Source of the DNA: Chara braunii
Taxonomy: Eukaryota; Streptophyta; Charophyceae; Charales; Characeae
Direction: 5' to 3'
Length of the DNA stretch: 22,260 nt
Assembly: GCA_003427395.1 (NCBI GenBank)
Contig: BFEA01000130.1
Location: forward strand, 223,986-246,245
In this document: positions 8,571-18,175 of the stretch, piece by piece
How positions within the stretch are numbered: position 1 is the stretch's first letter
Layout of the letters: every line of letters starts with the position of its first letter
The notes under the pieces: generated by a model
Databases searched by the model: none
The model's input: only the letters and a program-made list of their open reading frames with translations
Told to the model about the DNA's origin: nothing
Translations under genes and position numbers: made by a program

Positions 8571-8756
8571 TGGAGGTAAGCGGACTCGAACCGCTGACAT
8601 CTGCCACAGGGTAAGCAACTACCTCAGTTATTCCTCTCTCCGATTATACCTAGGAATTAGCCGACTAGCAATTACTTTCCCCCGGATGTAGCATACAACT
8701 TTCATCGTACTACGCTCTACAACGTAGCATACAACTTTCATCGTACTACGCTCTCC
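8571..8756 (-). pseudogene. trnA-UGC: plastid trnA-UGC 3' exon and intron end (NUPT) with duplicated domain V
   Basis: On the minus strand 8605-8571 is the 35-nt 3' exon of plastid tRNA-Ala(UGC): variable loop, a perfect T arm (agcgg/ccgct around ttcgagt) and acceptor strand ending in acctcca. It is preceded by the end of its group II intron, including ttaccctg just before the exon and, farther upstream, the domain V hairpin with agtacgatgaaagttgta. That hairpin occurs twice: 31 nt are identical at 8688-8718 and 8724-8754 (36-bp period). The 5' exon and the rest of the intron are absent, so this is a nuclear insertion of plastid DNA, not a working gene. A gag reading frame starts immediately at 8757. 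A mitochondrial origin is less likely because this intron-bearing trnA is the plastid rRNA-operon form. Confidence 0.88.
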
Positions 8757-8963
8757 ATGTATGTTCAGAGGATTGACGAAGGGGACAAGATTATCATGAT
8801 TATGGCTGCCAGTCTGCTGATGGAGGGAGATGCATCGAACTGGCTGGGCTCACAGGCACAGGCAGCCGGATAGGAGAGCAACATCATAGCATACTCCCGT
8901 GCACTTATTTCGAAGGCTTTATGAGGGTACTAAAGGAAAGGTTCACCAACAGGAATAAAGTCC

Positions 8964-9160
8964 TTAAACCACGAGTACATCCGGGCCTGGAGGGGCCTCA
9001 CTATGCGCCAAGCTTTTTTCGATCCGCCAGAGGCACGCACTTTTTTTCTTTTTTGGCTGGCGCCGCCAGCCATTGTGGTCCAGTAGGCCAAACCTCCAAA
9101 AAATTTGTAAGCGACGAGTTGCATTTTCAGGAAGGCTGGGACCGTGTACTGGCGGTTTAA
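8964..9160. mobile_element. TTAA-flanked MITE, copy C
   Basis: A 197-bp element (TTAA flanks included) inserted in gag. The left end TTAA-accacgagtacat and the right end gtgtactggcggt-TTAA form inverted ends of about 13 bp with mismatches. Counting TTAA once, the gag frame reads straight through the insertion site (NRNKV-L-K-ASEA), so the target duplication is precisely TTAA. The interior contains a perfect 9-bp inverted repeat around one base (9054-9072) and T runs. Same family as copies A and B. No coding capacity. Confidence 0.88.
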
Positions 9161-9202
9161 GGCCTCTGAAGCTACACTAAATATAAAAGTAATAAGTATC
9201 AT

Positions 9203-9826
9203 TGGAGGATTGCACCAAGCCAAAGGCTGGATAGATGGGTCCACATAGGTCCCTAATCACGGCGCAACAGACTCCCAACTGCTCCACCACTTTGCTCTAG
9301 CGCTGCCTGATACAATGCTCTCTCAAAGAAGGCTCTGGAGATGGAGGCTTACATGAAGCCTGCTTGTTTTTATTCCCCATGTTCAAGGACCTGTCCCAAG
9401 GGAAGATATTCAGGGGAAAGGCGATAGACGGCAGGTGGGGGCCACGGAGTAATGCCGTCCCATATGAAGAGAGAGATATGGGATGAAGAGTGGAGGATTG
9501 TACCAAACCAAAGGCTGGACAGATGGGTCTACGTCGGGCCCTAATCACAGGGCAACAGACTCCCAACTGCTCCACCACTTTGCTCTAGGCCTGCCTGATC
9601 TGATTAGGAATAACGCAGCTATGGATGCTAAACAGGCAGGAAAGACATACAATGCTTTCTCAAAGAAGGCTCTGGAGATGGGAGGCTTACATGAATGAAG
9701 CCTACTCGTTCCCCCATGCTCAAGGACCTGTCCGAAGGGACGATATTCAGGGGGAAGGCGATAGACTGCACGTTGAAAGGCACGGACTAATGTCGTCCCC
9801 TGCAAAGAGAGAGATGTGGGACGAAG
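9203..9826 (+). repeat. tandem duplication within gag (~288-bp period)
   Basis: Copy 1 (9203-9490) and copy 2 (9491-9826) align along their length: ggaggattg at 9204 and 9492; caacagactcccaactgctc in both; ctctggagatgg in both. Copy 1 lacks about 49 bp present in copy 2 after ctgcctgat. Copy 2 encodes the better preserved gag segment. Confidence 0.92.
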
Positions 9827-10084
9827 AAGCAGAGGTGAAAGAGGGGGATACACTGCAGTCATGGCCTGCAAGGGACTGCCAACTCGGAAGCGGAGAGGAG
9901 GAGGAGCCTTGAGAGGTGACAGAGGCACCCACTCCCCACATAGAGGCAGGAGAGGATACTCGCCACAACAAGGAGGTAGGGGCCCATGCAGATTCCCACC
10001 GCATCCAGGGAAGGAAGAAGGAGAGCCCTGGAAGCAGATGAGCTTGTCGCAGTGCAGTGGCAGCACGGCCAGGACGAAGGCAAG

Positions 10085-10129
10085 TGCTTTAAATGCGGCA
10101 AGGATGGCCACATTGTCCCTTTCTGCCCT
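10085..10129 (+). other. CCHC zinc knuckle of gag nucleocapsid
   Basis: The translation CFKCGKDGHIVPFCP fits C-x2-C-x4-H-x4-C exactly, the RNA-binding zinc knuckle of retroelement nucleocapsids. It lies in a frame open from 9986 to 10258, downstream of Arg/Gly-rich text. Confidence 0.93.
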
Positions 10130-10555
10130 GAGGGGCAGAAGCAGCCTCCTACTGAGGCTGTGAGCTCAGACAAGAAGATAGAGGCGCACACTGACTGTTC
10201 CCCATCGAGCTCGCAGGCCAAGGCAGAGGTTAGACCAGTTCACCACTCAGATAGCTAGCTGCCTGGAGAGGGAACTTGCTGGGAAACGTACTGGTGGTCT
10301 AAAGGAGCAATAAATGCCGCTGTCTTCACTGTCCTTCGGCCATAATGGAAGGAAGCATTGTGTGCACCTCGTATGCGAAGGAAGGTGGACCCAGTTTCCG
10401 TCTTTATAACGGAGTACTAAGGATTTGCAATTGAAAAAAAAAAGGCATCTCCAGCTGTCCTGAGTCATCTCTGCCCAGGAACCATTGCAAAAGGCAGACA
10501 GTGAAGAATGTAAGCATGACACTGCGTGTCTCACCCGGCCTTCCTCATCAAACAG

Positions 10556-10645
10556 CATAGGGATATCTCTCACAAACCGTCAGATCACCGTCATATCCAT
10601 CATAGGGATGTCTGTCACAAACTGTCAGATCACCGTCATATCCCT
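10556..10645. repeat. 45-bp tandem repeat, two copies
   Basis: Units 10556-10600 and 10601-10645 differ at only about five positions and share cagatcaccgtcatatcc. On the minus strand they read as a repeated DMTVI...FV.DIPM peptide with a stop in each copy. Confidence 0.92.
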
Positions 10646-11084
10646 ACTTGCCTCAACAACCTCTAGCACCTTCACACGCTCATGCAGTTCCCTGTATCCT
10701 CTCTTTTGTGGAGAGCCGCTGTTTACCATTTTCGTCAGAACCTGCCTGTTAACCACAATGTAATCAAGGCGACTTGTTCTTTCCGCACGGGTTCGCCTGC
10801 CTTGATGGCAACTGGGGCTTCCATCCGAAGCTTATGTCACTTCTCCTTTTCACCTTCCAGCACCGGAGCGGTGTCAGACTCTATACATCGTGTTACGACT
10901 CTCCCGAACCGGCCTCGGAGGTGCGAGCCTCCCCGACCTATCAATTTCCGTTTCCAAGCGGGACTAGATGTTTTCAATAGCAACATGCAACATGCATGCA
11001 CACCAGTCTGTGCACGCCGGACACGTCCCTCTCAGAAGTGAATCCCCCTCTGAAGCAAAAACATTTTGCTCACTTGCTAGCAAG

Positions 11085-11270
11085 TTGCTACTGCTGCTGC
11101 TGCCCCTTCTTGGCATGCACTATCACTTGCTGCACTGCAGCAAGGACTGACTGAAACTAAACCTGTGCCCAACTTCCAACCACTGCCCAGGACACTCTCC
11201 ACATCTGAAGGGTGGTCAATCTTCTCATCCATGCTGTAGCCGGCTGATGATTCCTCCTGCGCCAGTCGAG
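11085..11270. repeat. dispersed duplication, copy 1 (partner at 11611-11785)
   Basis: About 180 bp matching 11611-11785 imperfectly at an offset of about 523 bp. Shared blocks include actatcac-tgctgca, gcagcaaggac, gcccaggacactctcca and ctgatgattcc. Confidence 0.8.
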
Positions 11271-11384
11271 CAGGCCAGGCTCTGCCCCTGTGCCGTGCTT
11301 TCTTTGCCCACGCGAAGTAGTAGATGGGACTACACCATGTACAACCTCCACTTGTTTGATATGCTGCTATTGTTATGACACCTC

Positions 11385-11472
11385 CGCAAGTGTCCATTGC
11401 AGCCACATCCAACATAATGCACATTCTTCGCAAGCGTCCATTGCAGCCACATTCAACATAATGCACATTCTC
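11385..11472. repeat. 44-bp tandem repeat, two copies
   Basis: Units 11385-11428 and 11429-11472 are nearly identical and share ccattgcagccacat and caacataatgcacattct. Confidence 0.93.
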
Positions 11473-11530
11473 CATTTGTCTTGGCCATACATCTTTGCTG
11501 ATCACCAACTCTCTCCAATGCATCTAGGAT

Positions 11531-11630
11531 CCACTGCTGCTGCACCCGATTTCTCCTTCTTTCCCACTGATTGCCACTGCTGCTGCACCCGATTTCTTCT
11601 TTCCCACTGATTGCCACTGCTGCTGCCCTT
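11531..11630. repeat. 40-43-bp tandem repeat, about 2.3 copies
   Basis: Starts at 11531, 11574 and 11614 share ccactgctgctgc; the first two also share acccgatttct and ctttcccactgattg. The third copy is partial and runs into the next duplication. Confidence 0.9.
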
Positions 11631-11785
11631 TCTGGGGATTCACTATCACCTGCTGCATCGCAGCAAGGACGGACTGAACGTAAACCTGTTCCTGCTGCTG
11701 CCCAGGACACTCTCCACCATCATCTGAATGGCCGTCACCCTTCTCATCGTTGCTGTACCAGTCTGATGATTCCCCTTGGACCAGC
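11611..11785. repeat. dispersed duplication, copy 2
   Basis: Partner of 11085-11270. Minus-strand translations of both copies are similar (YSMDEK and YSNDEK), so the ancestral unit was probably coding. Confidence 0.8.
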
Positions 11786-12980
11786 CCCTGCTTGACTCCA
11801 GTGCAGCCTATGGTTTCTTTCACGCCCCGGCAGACTTGGTAGCCAGTTCCGCCACTCTCTGGACTCCTGGTTGCCCCATGCCCCACCAGACTTGGTGGCC
11901 TGTTCCAACTTCAGGGCCTCACCTGCCATTCACCTGCAGTTCTTGATCTCATTTTCCTGATTGGTGCCCTGGACGGTTCCTAATCTCTGGGGGAGGGCGC
12001 TCATAAGCATATACATGATGGGGCTCTCTTCGACCCCAAATCTGGTGTCTGAAAAATTCTGTCGAACTCTCCGATCAGATGGAGTCCCCTTATGGTCCTT
12101 TGAAGAGCCTCTGGGGACTATTGCCTTAACCTTTCATATGCCTTCTCCTTCCTTAAGGAGAAATCCTGCAGTGTGTACTTTTCTGGGACGGAAGTCAAGT
12201 TTCCTCTCCTTCCTGACCTTTAACAAGGCCCATGACTTGGATGCGTTCCCCAAATGTGACGGAGAGACACTGGCTCAAAATCAACTCTGTCATGAGATTA
12301 TGCTAATGGAGCTACCCACTCACAATCTCCAGCCACCCCTCCATAACTTTATCACCTTTCTCTTTCAAGGCATCAGGTTGCTGCAGTGTGCTCTCCCTGT
12401 GTCAGTGTTTGGCACGGTTTGTGCGACCTGCGCCATGGTCGCTCCCTGACTCCAGGTAGGCTCACGCCACTACGCCATGCCTGTTCAGGCGAGTCCCGGG
12501 ATCCCAACCTGTCTTGCTGTCTGCACCAGTGCAGGTAGTGTGGAAGAGCCCTCTGAGATCCCTTCGTTAGGGAGAAGTGTAGGCACTCACAGCCTGGAAA
12601 GGAAAGGATGTCCCTTCTGCCCTGTGTCTGTTGCACGATTTCCTGCATCAGCTGCTCCAATAATTGATGCGACAGCTGCATGATTTGCCTCTGTGGGCAG
12701 TCGATGTTGACCGTGGGGAGGACGCCACAGGCTCTCTCAGCATTGTCTCCGCATCAGTCCCCCTGCTCTCCTCCGCGATTCTCTTGGCGTCTGATATCAA
12801 ATTCTCCTTGCCACTTGCTGCCTTCATTTTCTCTGCTAACGCTTTGTGGCCGCCTCTGCCTGCTTTCTCACATTTCTGACAAAATCCATGGTGCCAATTC
12901 AATATAACAAGCACTGGATCCCAGTGCAACCTCATAAAGAGCAATGAAACACAGACCTGAAGAAATTGAAACACAAGTGG

Positions 12981-14227
12981 TTGCTACCAAGGCAGCAGCA
13001 TTTCAATTGTGCCACAAATCCAAGAAGAAGTAAGATAACAATAATCGCAAGCCCAACAGCAGATTCTGCAGGCAAATTCTGATGCTTGGAGCTCCTGCAG
13101 TCCCTTCACGACGTCAGATTCTGCACCGCTACCGTATCACTGTGCATCCGGTGCTCTTCCTTACCATGCTTCTTTTCCTACACTAAGGTCTCTCTACCCT
13201 AGGCTATATGCATAGCGTCTTGCCACTGGTGGCCTGCCTCACTGCTCATTTCTCACCTCTGCCAACTTCAACTATACCATCCCTTTTCACTTCCCAATTG
13301 CTCTCTTCTGTATTGTGAAAGAACAAGCAAAATGGTATATACTGTGGCCAGTAGCGATGTGGTGCTGACATAGCATGCTACTGTGGCACTCACATGACAC
13401 CGTGCTGACATGGCGTAAGAAATCAGGATGATGATTTGGTGCCATTCCAGGCATGATGATGTGGCCCATCATCGTCCATCGTTGCTAGCTCTGACACCAC
13501 AGCGATGATCTCACTCAAATTCGACTTCGTTCCTCGATCAAGAACCAAGATGGATGTCGAGGAAGAAGGCCGAACCTAAACTAAGCTACACGAAGGCCTA
13601 CCAGATAGGCCTACCCAAAAGCCTGCCGTGGTTCGAGTCCCCAACTTGTCAAACAACAAAACAAAACTTCAACAGATAAAGACACACTGGGCATAGACTG
13701 TGGTTCCGTCATGGCTGCTCCCAGCCCCTCTTCCTTTCCAGAAAGGAAACGAGACCCACAGGCCCTAAAGATGTGGGCACGGAGGACTGAGTACCCGACA
13801 GGCCTAACCATGCCAACTAGCATCAGAAGAGCAAGAATGGACTTCACGAGTCAACCTTGTTTTTAGGAACACCAACACCACCATGATTGGAAGCATCTGA
13901 TGGCGATCGAGAGTCGGTGTGTAGAGACTTGAAGCTATAGTGTGCACTGACATCACGAGCACTAACGCCGAACCTCCATAGACCTTGTTGATACTCTCAA
14001 GGTTTGCCGACCTACAAATGTGGTTCAGTCAGGAAGTCTATCTCGATAGCTACCAGCCATGGACACTGGCGGAGGGTTGCGCACCCGGAAATGCAGTTCA
14101 TTCAGGAAGTCCATCGGAATAGGTAACAGGAAGAAGATGAGACAAGCAACACACCCGGAGGGCAAGAAGACACTTGTTGCCAACACGCACAAGCAGATTC
14201 CTCCCCCTTTCCTCTTTCTCTCCCTCT
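12981..14227. other. unassigned DNA
   Basis: No gene recognised. A roughly 20-bp imperfect repeat (gttcagtcaggaagtctatc near 14022; gttcattcaggaagtccatc near 14097) recurs 75 bp apart. Confidence 0.5.
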
Positions 14228-14261
14228 CCCCCCCCCCCCCCCCCCCCCCCCCAAAAAAAAA
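14228..14261. repeat. poly-C then poly-A tract
   Basis: About 25 consecutive C followed by 9 A. Confidence 0.97.
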
Positions 14262-15042
14262 CCACGGTTCTTGCTCAGTGTACAGTGTACATATTACTAC
14301 TCAGGTAAGTGACCGCAGGGCATCCTGCAGTTCTATTCACCTGCGAACCACCGTTGTGGTCCAGAACAAAACCTATTCACAAGAGCGCCTGCACTACCTA
14401 GTACCTACCCTGGAAGACAGGTGGGCCAAGCTACGAATACTTCCTTCATGCATCCATAAATGTGCTAACCACCTGCGGATTTAAGGGGGGAATCTGCCTC
14501 GATGAAGGGCTGACAGAGGACTGACAGGCATCACGAGAGACAGCGGTCAGACCTGACACAGTCTTATGGCATTATAGACAAGAACGTAGGCTCTAACAAA
14601 ACATTGTAATTTCCGGTGATGGGAGAATGACCGTTGACCCATGAACATCAGTGTTAGCCCCTTGCAGAACAAAAAAATGTCTCCCGCAGCCCTGTACAAC
14701 GACTTTGGTCAAGTTTGGTGATAATGGCACCGCAGCAGCAGCAAAAGGAGGTGGAGGAGGAGGAGGAGGATCGGTTGATAGACGAGTAGAGAAACGAAGT
14801 ACTGCTACTGCTACCACCGCGACTAGACTTTCAGGACTCGAGCAGAGTTCCAAGTCAGGTGGTGTGGTCACGGCTTGTTGCTTGACGCAATTCACAGCTT
14901 ACACTCTCCTCCCCTACCAAATCGCAGACAAAACCATTCAGGACCAGCTGTCCAATGCGTCTGCCAGCCTGACCTGTTTGAAAATGAAGCTTGAAATGTG
15001 TCAGTCAGTCAACATTCCTCCTATGTGATACGCAAGTTGCAC
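14262..15042. other. unassigned DNA with a GGA-rich tract
   Basis: A GGA-rich repeat (about 14747-14770) reads as poly-Gly on plus and poly-Pro on minus. The minus-strand text after the poly-Pro (about 14593-14740) is smooth enough to be an exon remnant, but no family or splice pair was recognised. Confidence 0.4.
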
Positions 15043-15690
15043 TTAAAAACCACCACTCCAACGACGGCCCCTGCACTGTTCATTTTTCTTGTCATCAAGT
15101 ACCAGGCCAAAATCTACAGCGCCCAGGCCTGGTAGAGGTTCAATGGCTAAGGGCCTACTCACACTAGGGCCTTTTAGGGCAAAAAATAGCAAATATTTGA
15201 TGGTTGGGCCAGTCCCACGAGGCAGGGAAAGTCGCAAAAGCAGCGAACGCGGTATCAAATGTCAGCGGCCTGGCGGGCTGCGGGGAGGGGCATTTTGCTA
15301 CCACCTCTGGAGGTGGGGTAGCAATTTTTTTCCCCCGGTTCGAGAGTTCGTGAAAGGAAATTTAAAACAAACTTTGTTGAAAGAAAAAAAAGGTTGAAGG
15401 ATTTGGGCCTCGAGCTGTGTGACCACGCGAGGCACCATTTCGCCAATTTCCAAGAAAGTCCCGCTCGTGTCTTCTCTGATTTGCTGCCGCTATGTGACCA
15501 AGCGGGTTGGCATTTCAGCAAAATAGGGATATCAAAATTTGCAGGTTTTGCTGCTATGCCACCGCTGTGTGGGTACGACGCCCTAAGGGTACCACAACTA
15601 TTGTTCCTCACAGCGGCACTGCAGATTTCAGGCTCCGGGAGATGCTAATTTTGGTTTGTCAAAATACGTCCGGATGGAGTGGTGGTTTAA
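15043..15690. mobile_element. 648-bp TTAA-flanked inverted-repeat transposon (nonautonomous)
   Basis: Perfect 12-bp terminal inverted repeats, accaccactcca (15049-15060) and tggagtggtggt (15675-15686), are each flanked outward by TTAA (15043-15046; 15687-15690). Two extra A bases sit between TTAA and the repeat on the left. The ends resemble those of the 166-197-bp MITEs (accrccagtaca), suggesting mobilisation by related transposases. The minus strand is open for 118 codons (15255-15611) but shows no transposase motif. A sub-repeat with CQPAWSHS and CLAWSHS text suggests internal duplication. Confidence 0.72.
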
Positions 15691-16655
15691 TACTTCACAT
15701 TTGAGCTTTGCAACCTGACCTAGTATCTGATGCCAGTTCTATTTGTAGTTGAGGACACTAGACAGTTGGTCTTGCAGCCCATCGCTGCCCTAGGAATCGG
15801 TTGAGGCTTCAATCTGTCCAGAGGATCGGAGCGGAGATACAGTTCGGAATCTACACTAGTGGACATTCACATCACTTCAGAGATTACTCACCACCTCCCC
15901 GTTCTCAAGTACATGGAGAGAAGAACCACTTACCCCAAGGTCTGTGGCATTCCAACCAAGAAAGATGGTGACCTCGGAAACCGAAAAAAAAAAAAAAACA
16001 TTGTCGTTCAGGAGATGCGGTACAACAGTCGTGGAGGGGTACGGAAAGCACGTGGAAGAGCGTGATTCCCACCTCTGCATCTCTGTTGTGGCCATCCAAC
16101 CATCCACACAGTTGTGGCATTTCAAACCCCCGTAAGGTGTGACGGCACAGCTAATGGCGAAAGCAATCATTCCCATTTAACCACAGGGTAGAGATCACGC
16201 ACAATGCAGTGGAGAGATGCTCTGCATTCCAAAATGAGACGTGGGAAGCTGCGATAGAAGCTTAGCATGGAGTGCGAACCATTTTTGCTAAGCTGGTTAG
16301 ACCGACAGACAGTGGGAATACATGGCATCACACGATTTCGCTTGATCAAATCACGGTCAAAATTATCGCAAGCAAAAATGAAATGACAAAAAGTATAATT
16401 TCAAACATCAACATATCACAACACACTATTGCCAACACAGCAGCAGCAGCATTTATAGCAAGTAGTTTAGAAATTGGATGCTGTTGGTTCCATTTCGTGA
16501 AAGTCGCAAGGCACTTACGGATGTTAGTTCATGAGCAGCCCAGCCCATGACGCCAGGGCCCGCAACACGGGACTCTCCTCCTTCAAGCCACCAAATCCAA
16601 ATTCTGACGGACTGGAAGTTCGTTGTTCCGATACCTCATAATAAGAGTGGCGTCA
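15691..16655. other. unassigned DNA
   Basis: No exon, RNA gene or transposon end recognised. Contains a 15-bp poly-A run near 15985-15999. Confidence 0.5.
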
Positions 16656-16657
16656 TA

Positions 16658-16781
16658 ACATCGTTTGTTAAACATAGATCTTCGGACTTCAAAGCTCAAA
16701 GCTCAAAGTCGAAAGTTGAAAGTTGAAACTGAGTATAACAAACACAAAGGGGGACAAGGAAAGAATACATCGTTTGTTAAA
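16658..16781. repeat. 15-bp direct repeats flanking a short AAAGCTC/AAAGTTG-type repeat
   Basis: acatcgtttgttaaa occurs at 16658-16672 and 16767-16781. Between them is a run of 7-8-bp units (caaagct, caaagct, caaagtc, gaaagtt, gaaagtt). It could be a target-site duplication of a small insertion or a local duplication. Confidence 0.7.
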
Positions 16782-17643
16782 TTGTCTGCTGAGTTCCAGA
16801 TCTCAAACTAAAAGTCGGAAACCAACAACCATAGCCAAATGACCAGGAGGACAAACGAGTCATAGTGTGGGGACATTTGGCAAAAAATGGAGGGCGGCAC
16901 CTCGGTTGGCCGCATTCTTGTGCCGTGGTCCTTGGCCGGACAAACTCGTTTGTCCACACAAGGGGCGATCAGACACCCTTTCAATTCTCAATCAAGACCC
17001 CGTCCATTCTCATCATCGTCAAGCATAACACCTTCAAGGGGACAGGCACAGGCAAGCCAATACCTGCAACACCTACCTTGTAGTTCCCCCTTCTAGCAGC
17101 TGTATTGGGAAGTAAGCCATATAGAATCATGCGATCAAATCCTTCGGCTCTCTCTCCCTCCATCCTGAGGGACTTATGAATCTGATCCACATACATGTCT
17201 GCTAGCAAACAAAACCATCCACTCCCTCCCATTTTCCTCCACCCAAGGCCAAAGATGTAACACACTGGCAACGCTGCCCTCTTTTCTTCTCACAAACAAC
17301 AAAACGTCTCCGTCGTGAAGTAAGGTACCACAACTCTCCTCTTTACCCCTTGTAAACAGGGGACTGCCTCGCAAATGGTCTACCCCATACACCATCGTGG
17401 CCTTCTCACTTCCACTCTGATGCTGAGCAAGCCAGGTAAGCACATTCCTTTCCATCCTGTTCTGCTTTCCATTTCCATTTCCATTTCCATTCCTCAGTTC
17501 CATGACAAAGGTTGCAGCTAGCGCACACCTTCATGACTACCAGAAGAATTGGTGCAGAGAGATGAGCAGAGCTGGGGCAGAGAGGGGTTGAGAGGTATAG
17601 CAACAGAAACAATGTAAGCACATGCCGATTGTGCTCCTAAGTG
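16782..17643. other. region downstream of PAM16, unassigned
   Basis: Two minus-strand open frames (16981-17271 and 17174-17503) give smooth globular-looking text, but no family was recognised. A CCATTT repeat (about 17468-17492) lies within. The 3' untranslated region of PAM16 must lie in the right-hand part. Confidence 0.4.
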
Positions 17644-17784
17644 TCACGATGGATGTTGATCCTCCTGATGGTGCTGCTCATCCGGTACATGTACTTCTTC
17701 CAGTGCCTCCTTGGCTCGTAGAACTTTCGACTGGATGTAAAATGAGCCCATCTTCTCGTTCCTTTCGTACAAATTTTCAAACTT
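17644..17784 (-). CDS. PAM16: PAM16/TIM16 (Magmas) homologue, terminal coding exon
   Basis: A 141-bp exon begins after tgtgcag at 17785, in phase 0, and ends at TGA (17644-17646); it encodes 46 residues. It opens with KFENLYERNEKMGSFYIQSK, then VLRAKEALEEV, matching the most conserved segment of TIM16/PAM16 proteins: the second half of the J-like domain with G-S-F-Y-x-Q-S-K-V-x-R-A-K-E. PAM16 is a peripheral matrix-side subunit of the mitochondrial TIM23 import motor. It pairs with the J-protein PAM18/TIM14 and tunes its stimulation of mtHsp70. Like the family, this copy has no HPD motif in the loop (ERNEKMG instead). The short His/Asp/Glu/Gln-rich tail after residue 31 is variable in the family. 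The acceptor is less pyrimidine-rich than usual, but the frame joins exactly to the upstream exon. Confidence 0.92.
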   Translation of the reverse strand, partial: KFENLYERNEKMGSFYIQSKVLRAKEALEEVHVPDEQHHQEDQHPS

Positions 17785-17839
17785 CTGCACACCCCACAAT
17801 CGCCATGAGAGCAAAACGCAGCAACTCGTAAGACCATTG

Positions 17840-18110
17840 CCACCATAGCATCCAACTCTGAAGCATTCGGAGACCAGTCTCCACCCTGGGAATTGTGAGA
17901 GCAGCATTCACTCTGAGCATTGCAAGACCATCATCCAGTCTGATCATAGTACGATCACGATCCAACACGATCATCGTCAGATCACCATCCAGTATGATCA
18001 TTGCCAGATCACCATTGTCTGATTAGTGTCAACGAGATGTCGGTCAGCGCAGCACCTACTCCGAGGATTGTGAGAGCAGCATTAAGTTTGGGCATTATCA
18101 GAGCTGAGCG
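17840..18110. repeat. 30-bp periodic block inside a ~170-bp duplication
   Basis: From about 17920 to 18020 units such as gatcaccatccagtatgatc and gatcatcgtcagatcacc recur with about 30-bp spacing; the minus frame reads M-I-x-L-D-x-D repeated. The flanking text gattgtgagagcagcatt occurs near 18064, and attgtgagagcagcattcac near 17892. Confidence 0.8.
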
Positions 18111-18132
18111 GAGCAGTTCTGTCCGCAGATCC

Positions 18133-18175
18133 TAATCCATCCATCCATCCATCCATCCACACATCCACTCATCCA
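18133..18175. repeat. (CATC)n microsatellite
   Basis: About six tandem ATCC/CATC units followed by imperfect copies. Confidence 0.95.

Larger units (their letters stand above)
8757..10258 (+). pseudogene. LTR-retrotransposon gag remnant, probably Ty3-type
   Basis: Plus-strand fragments of a capsid/nucleocapsid protein. From 8757 the text includes GDKIIMIMAASLLMEGDASN, then WLGSQAQAA, then a TAG (8871). After a frame change comes MRVLKERFTNRNKV (8921-8963), the usual helix-W...L-x-x-RF pattern of gag capsids. A 197-bp MITE interrupts it at 8964-9160. The frame then continues (KASEATLNI), enters a tandemly duplicated segment containing LLHHFALGLPDLIRNN, passes through Arg/Gly-rich text, and ends with a CCHC zinc knuckle. 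Several frameshifts and stops make it nonfunctional. No protease, RT or integrase and no LTR pair were recognised in the window. Confidence 0.75.
10646..12980 (-). other. decayed, probably minus-strand coding remnants of unknown family
   Basis: Several minus-strand stretches look protein-like but are broken. About 12648-12974 includes [20 protein letters not shown], a helical charged text. About 12000-12250 includes VRKERKLDFRPRKVHTAGFL. About 11530-11930 includes MAGEALKLEQATKS and a Gln-rich run. Frames shift and stop repeatedly, and the 11-kb part is built from tandem duplications. This pattern suggests an old transposable-element open frame, but no diagnostic domain was found, and chance open frames cannot be excluded. 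Confidence 0.25.

Noticed and set aside
10240-10310. cgtactggtggtctaaagg resembling the right end of the TTAA MITEs
   Set aside because: The TTAA is changed to ctaa, and no credible left end or shared interior blocks were found; possibly a very old copy, but not supportable.
13600-13660. ggttcgagtcc (13630-13640) resembling a tRNA box B
   Set aside because: No box A at the right distance and no pairing acceptor or anticodon stems.
14593-15028. Poly-Gly (plus) and poly-Pro (minus) open frames
   Set aside because: They arise from a GGA-rich tract; no family match or splice pair on either strand.
17380-17450. Plus-strand ccag|gtaagc splice-donor-like site near 17436
   Set aside because: No recognisable coding sequence precedes it and no acceptor partner was found.
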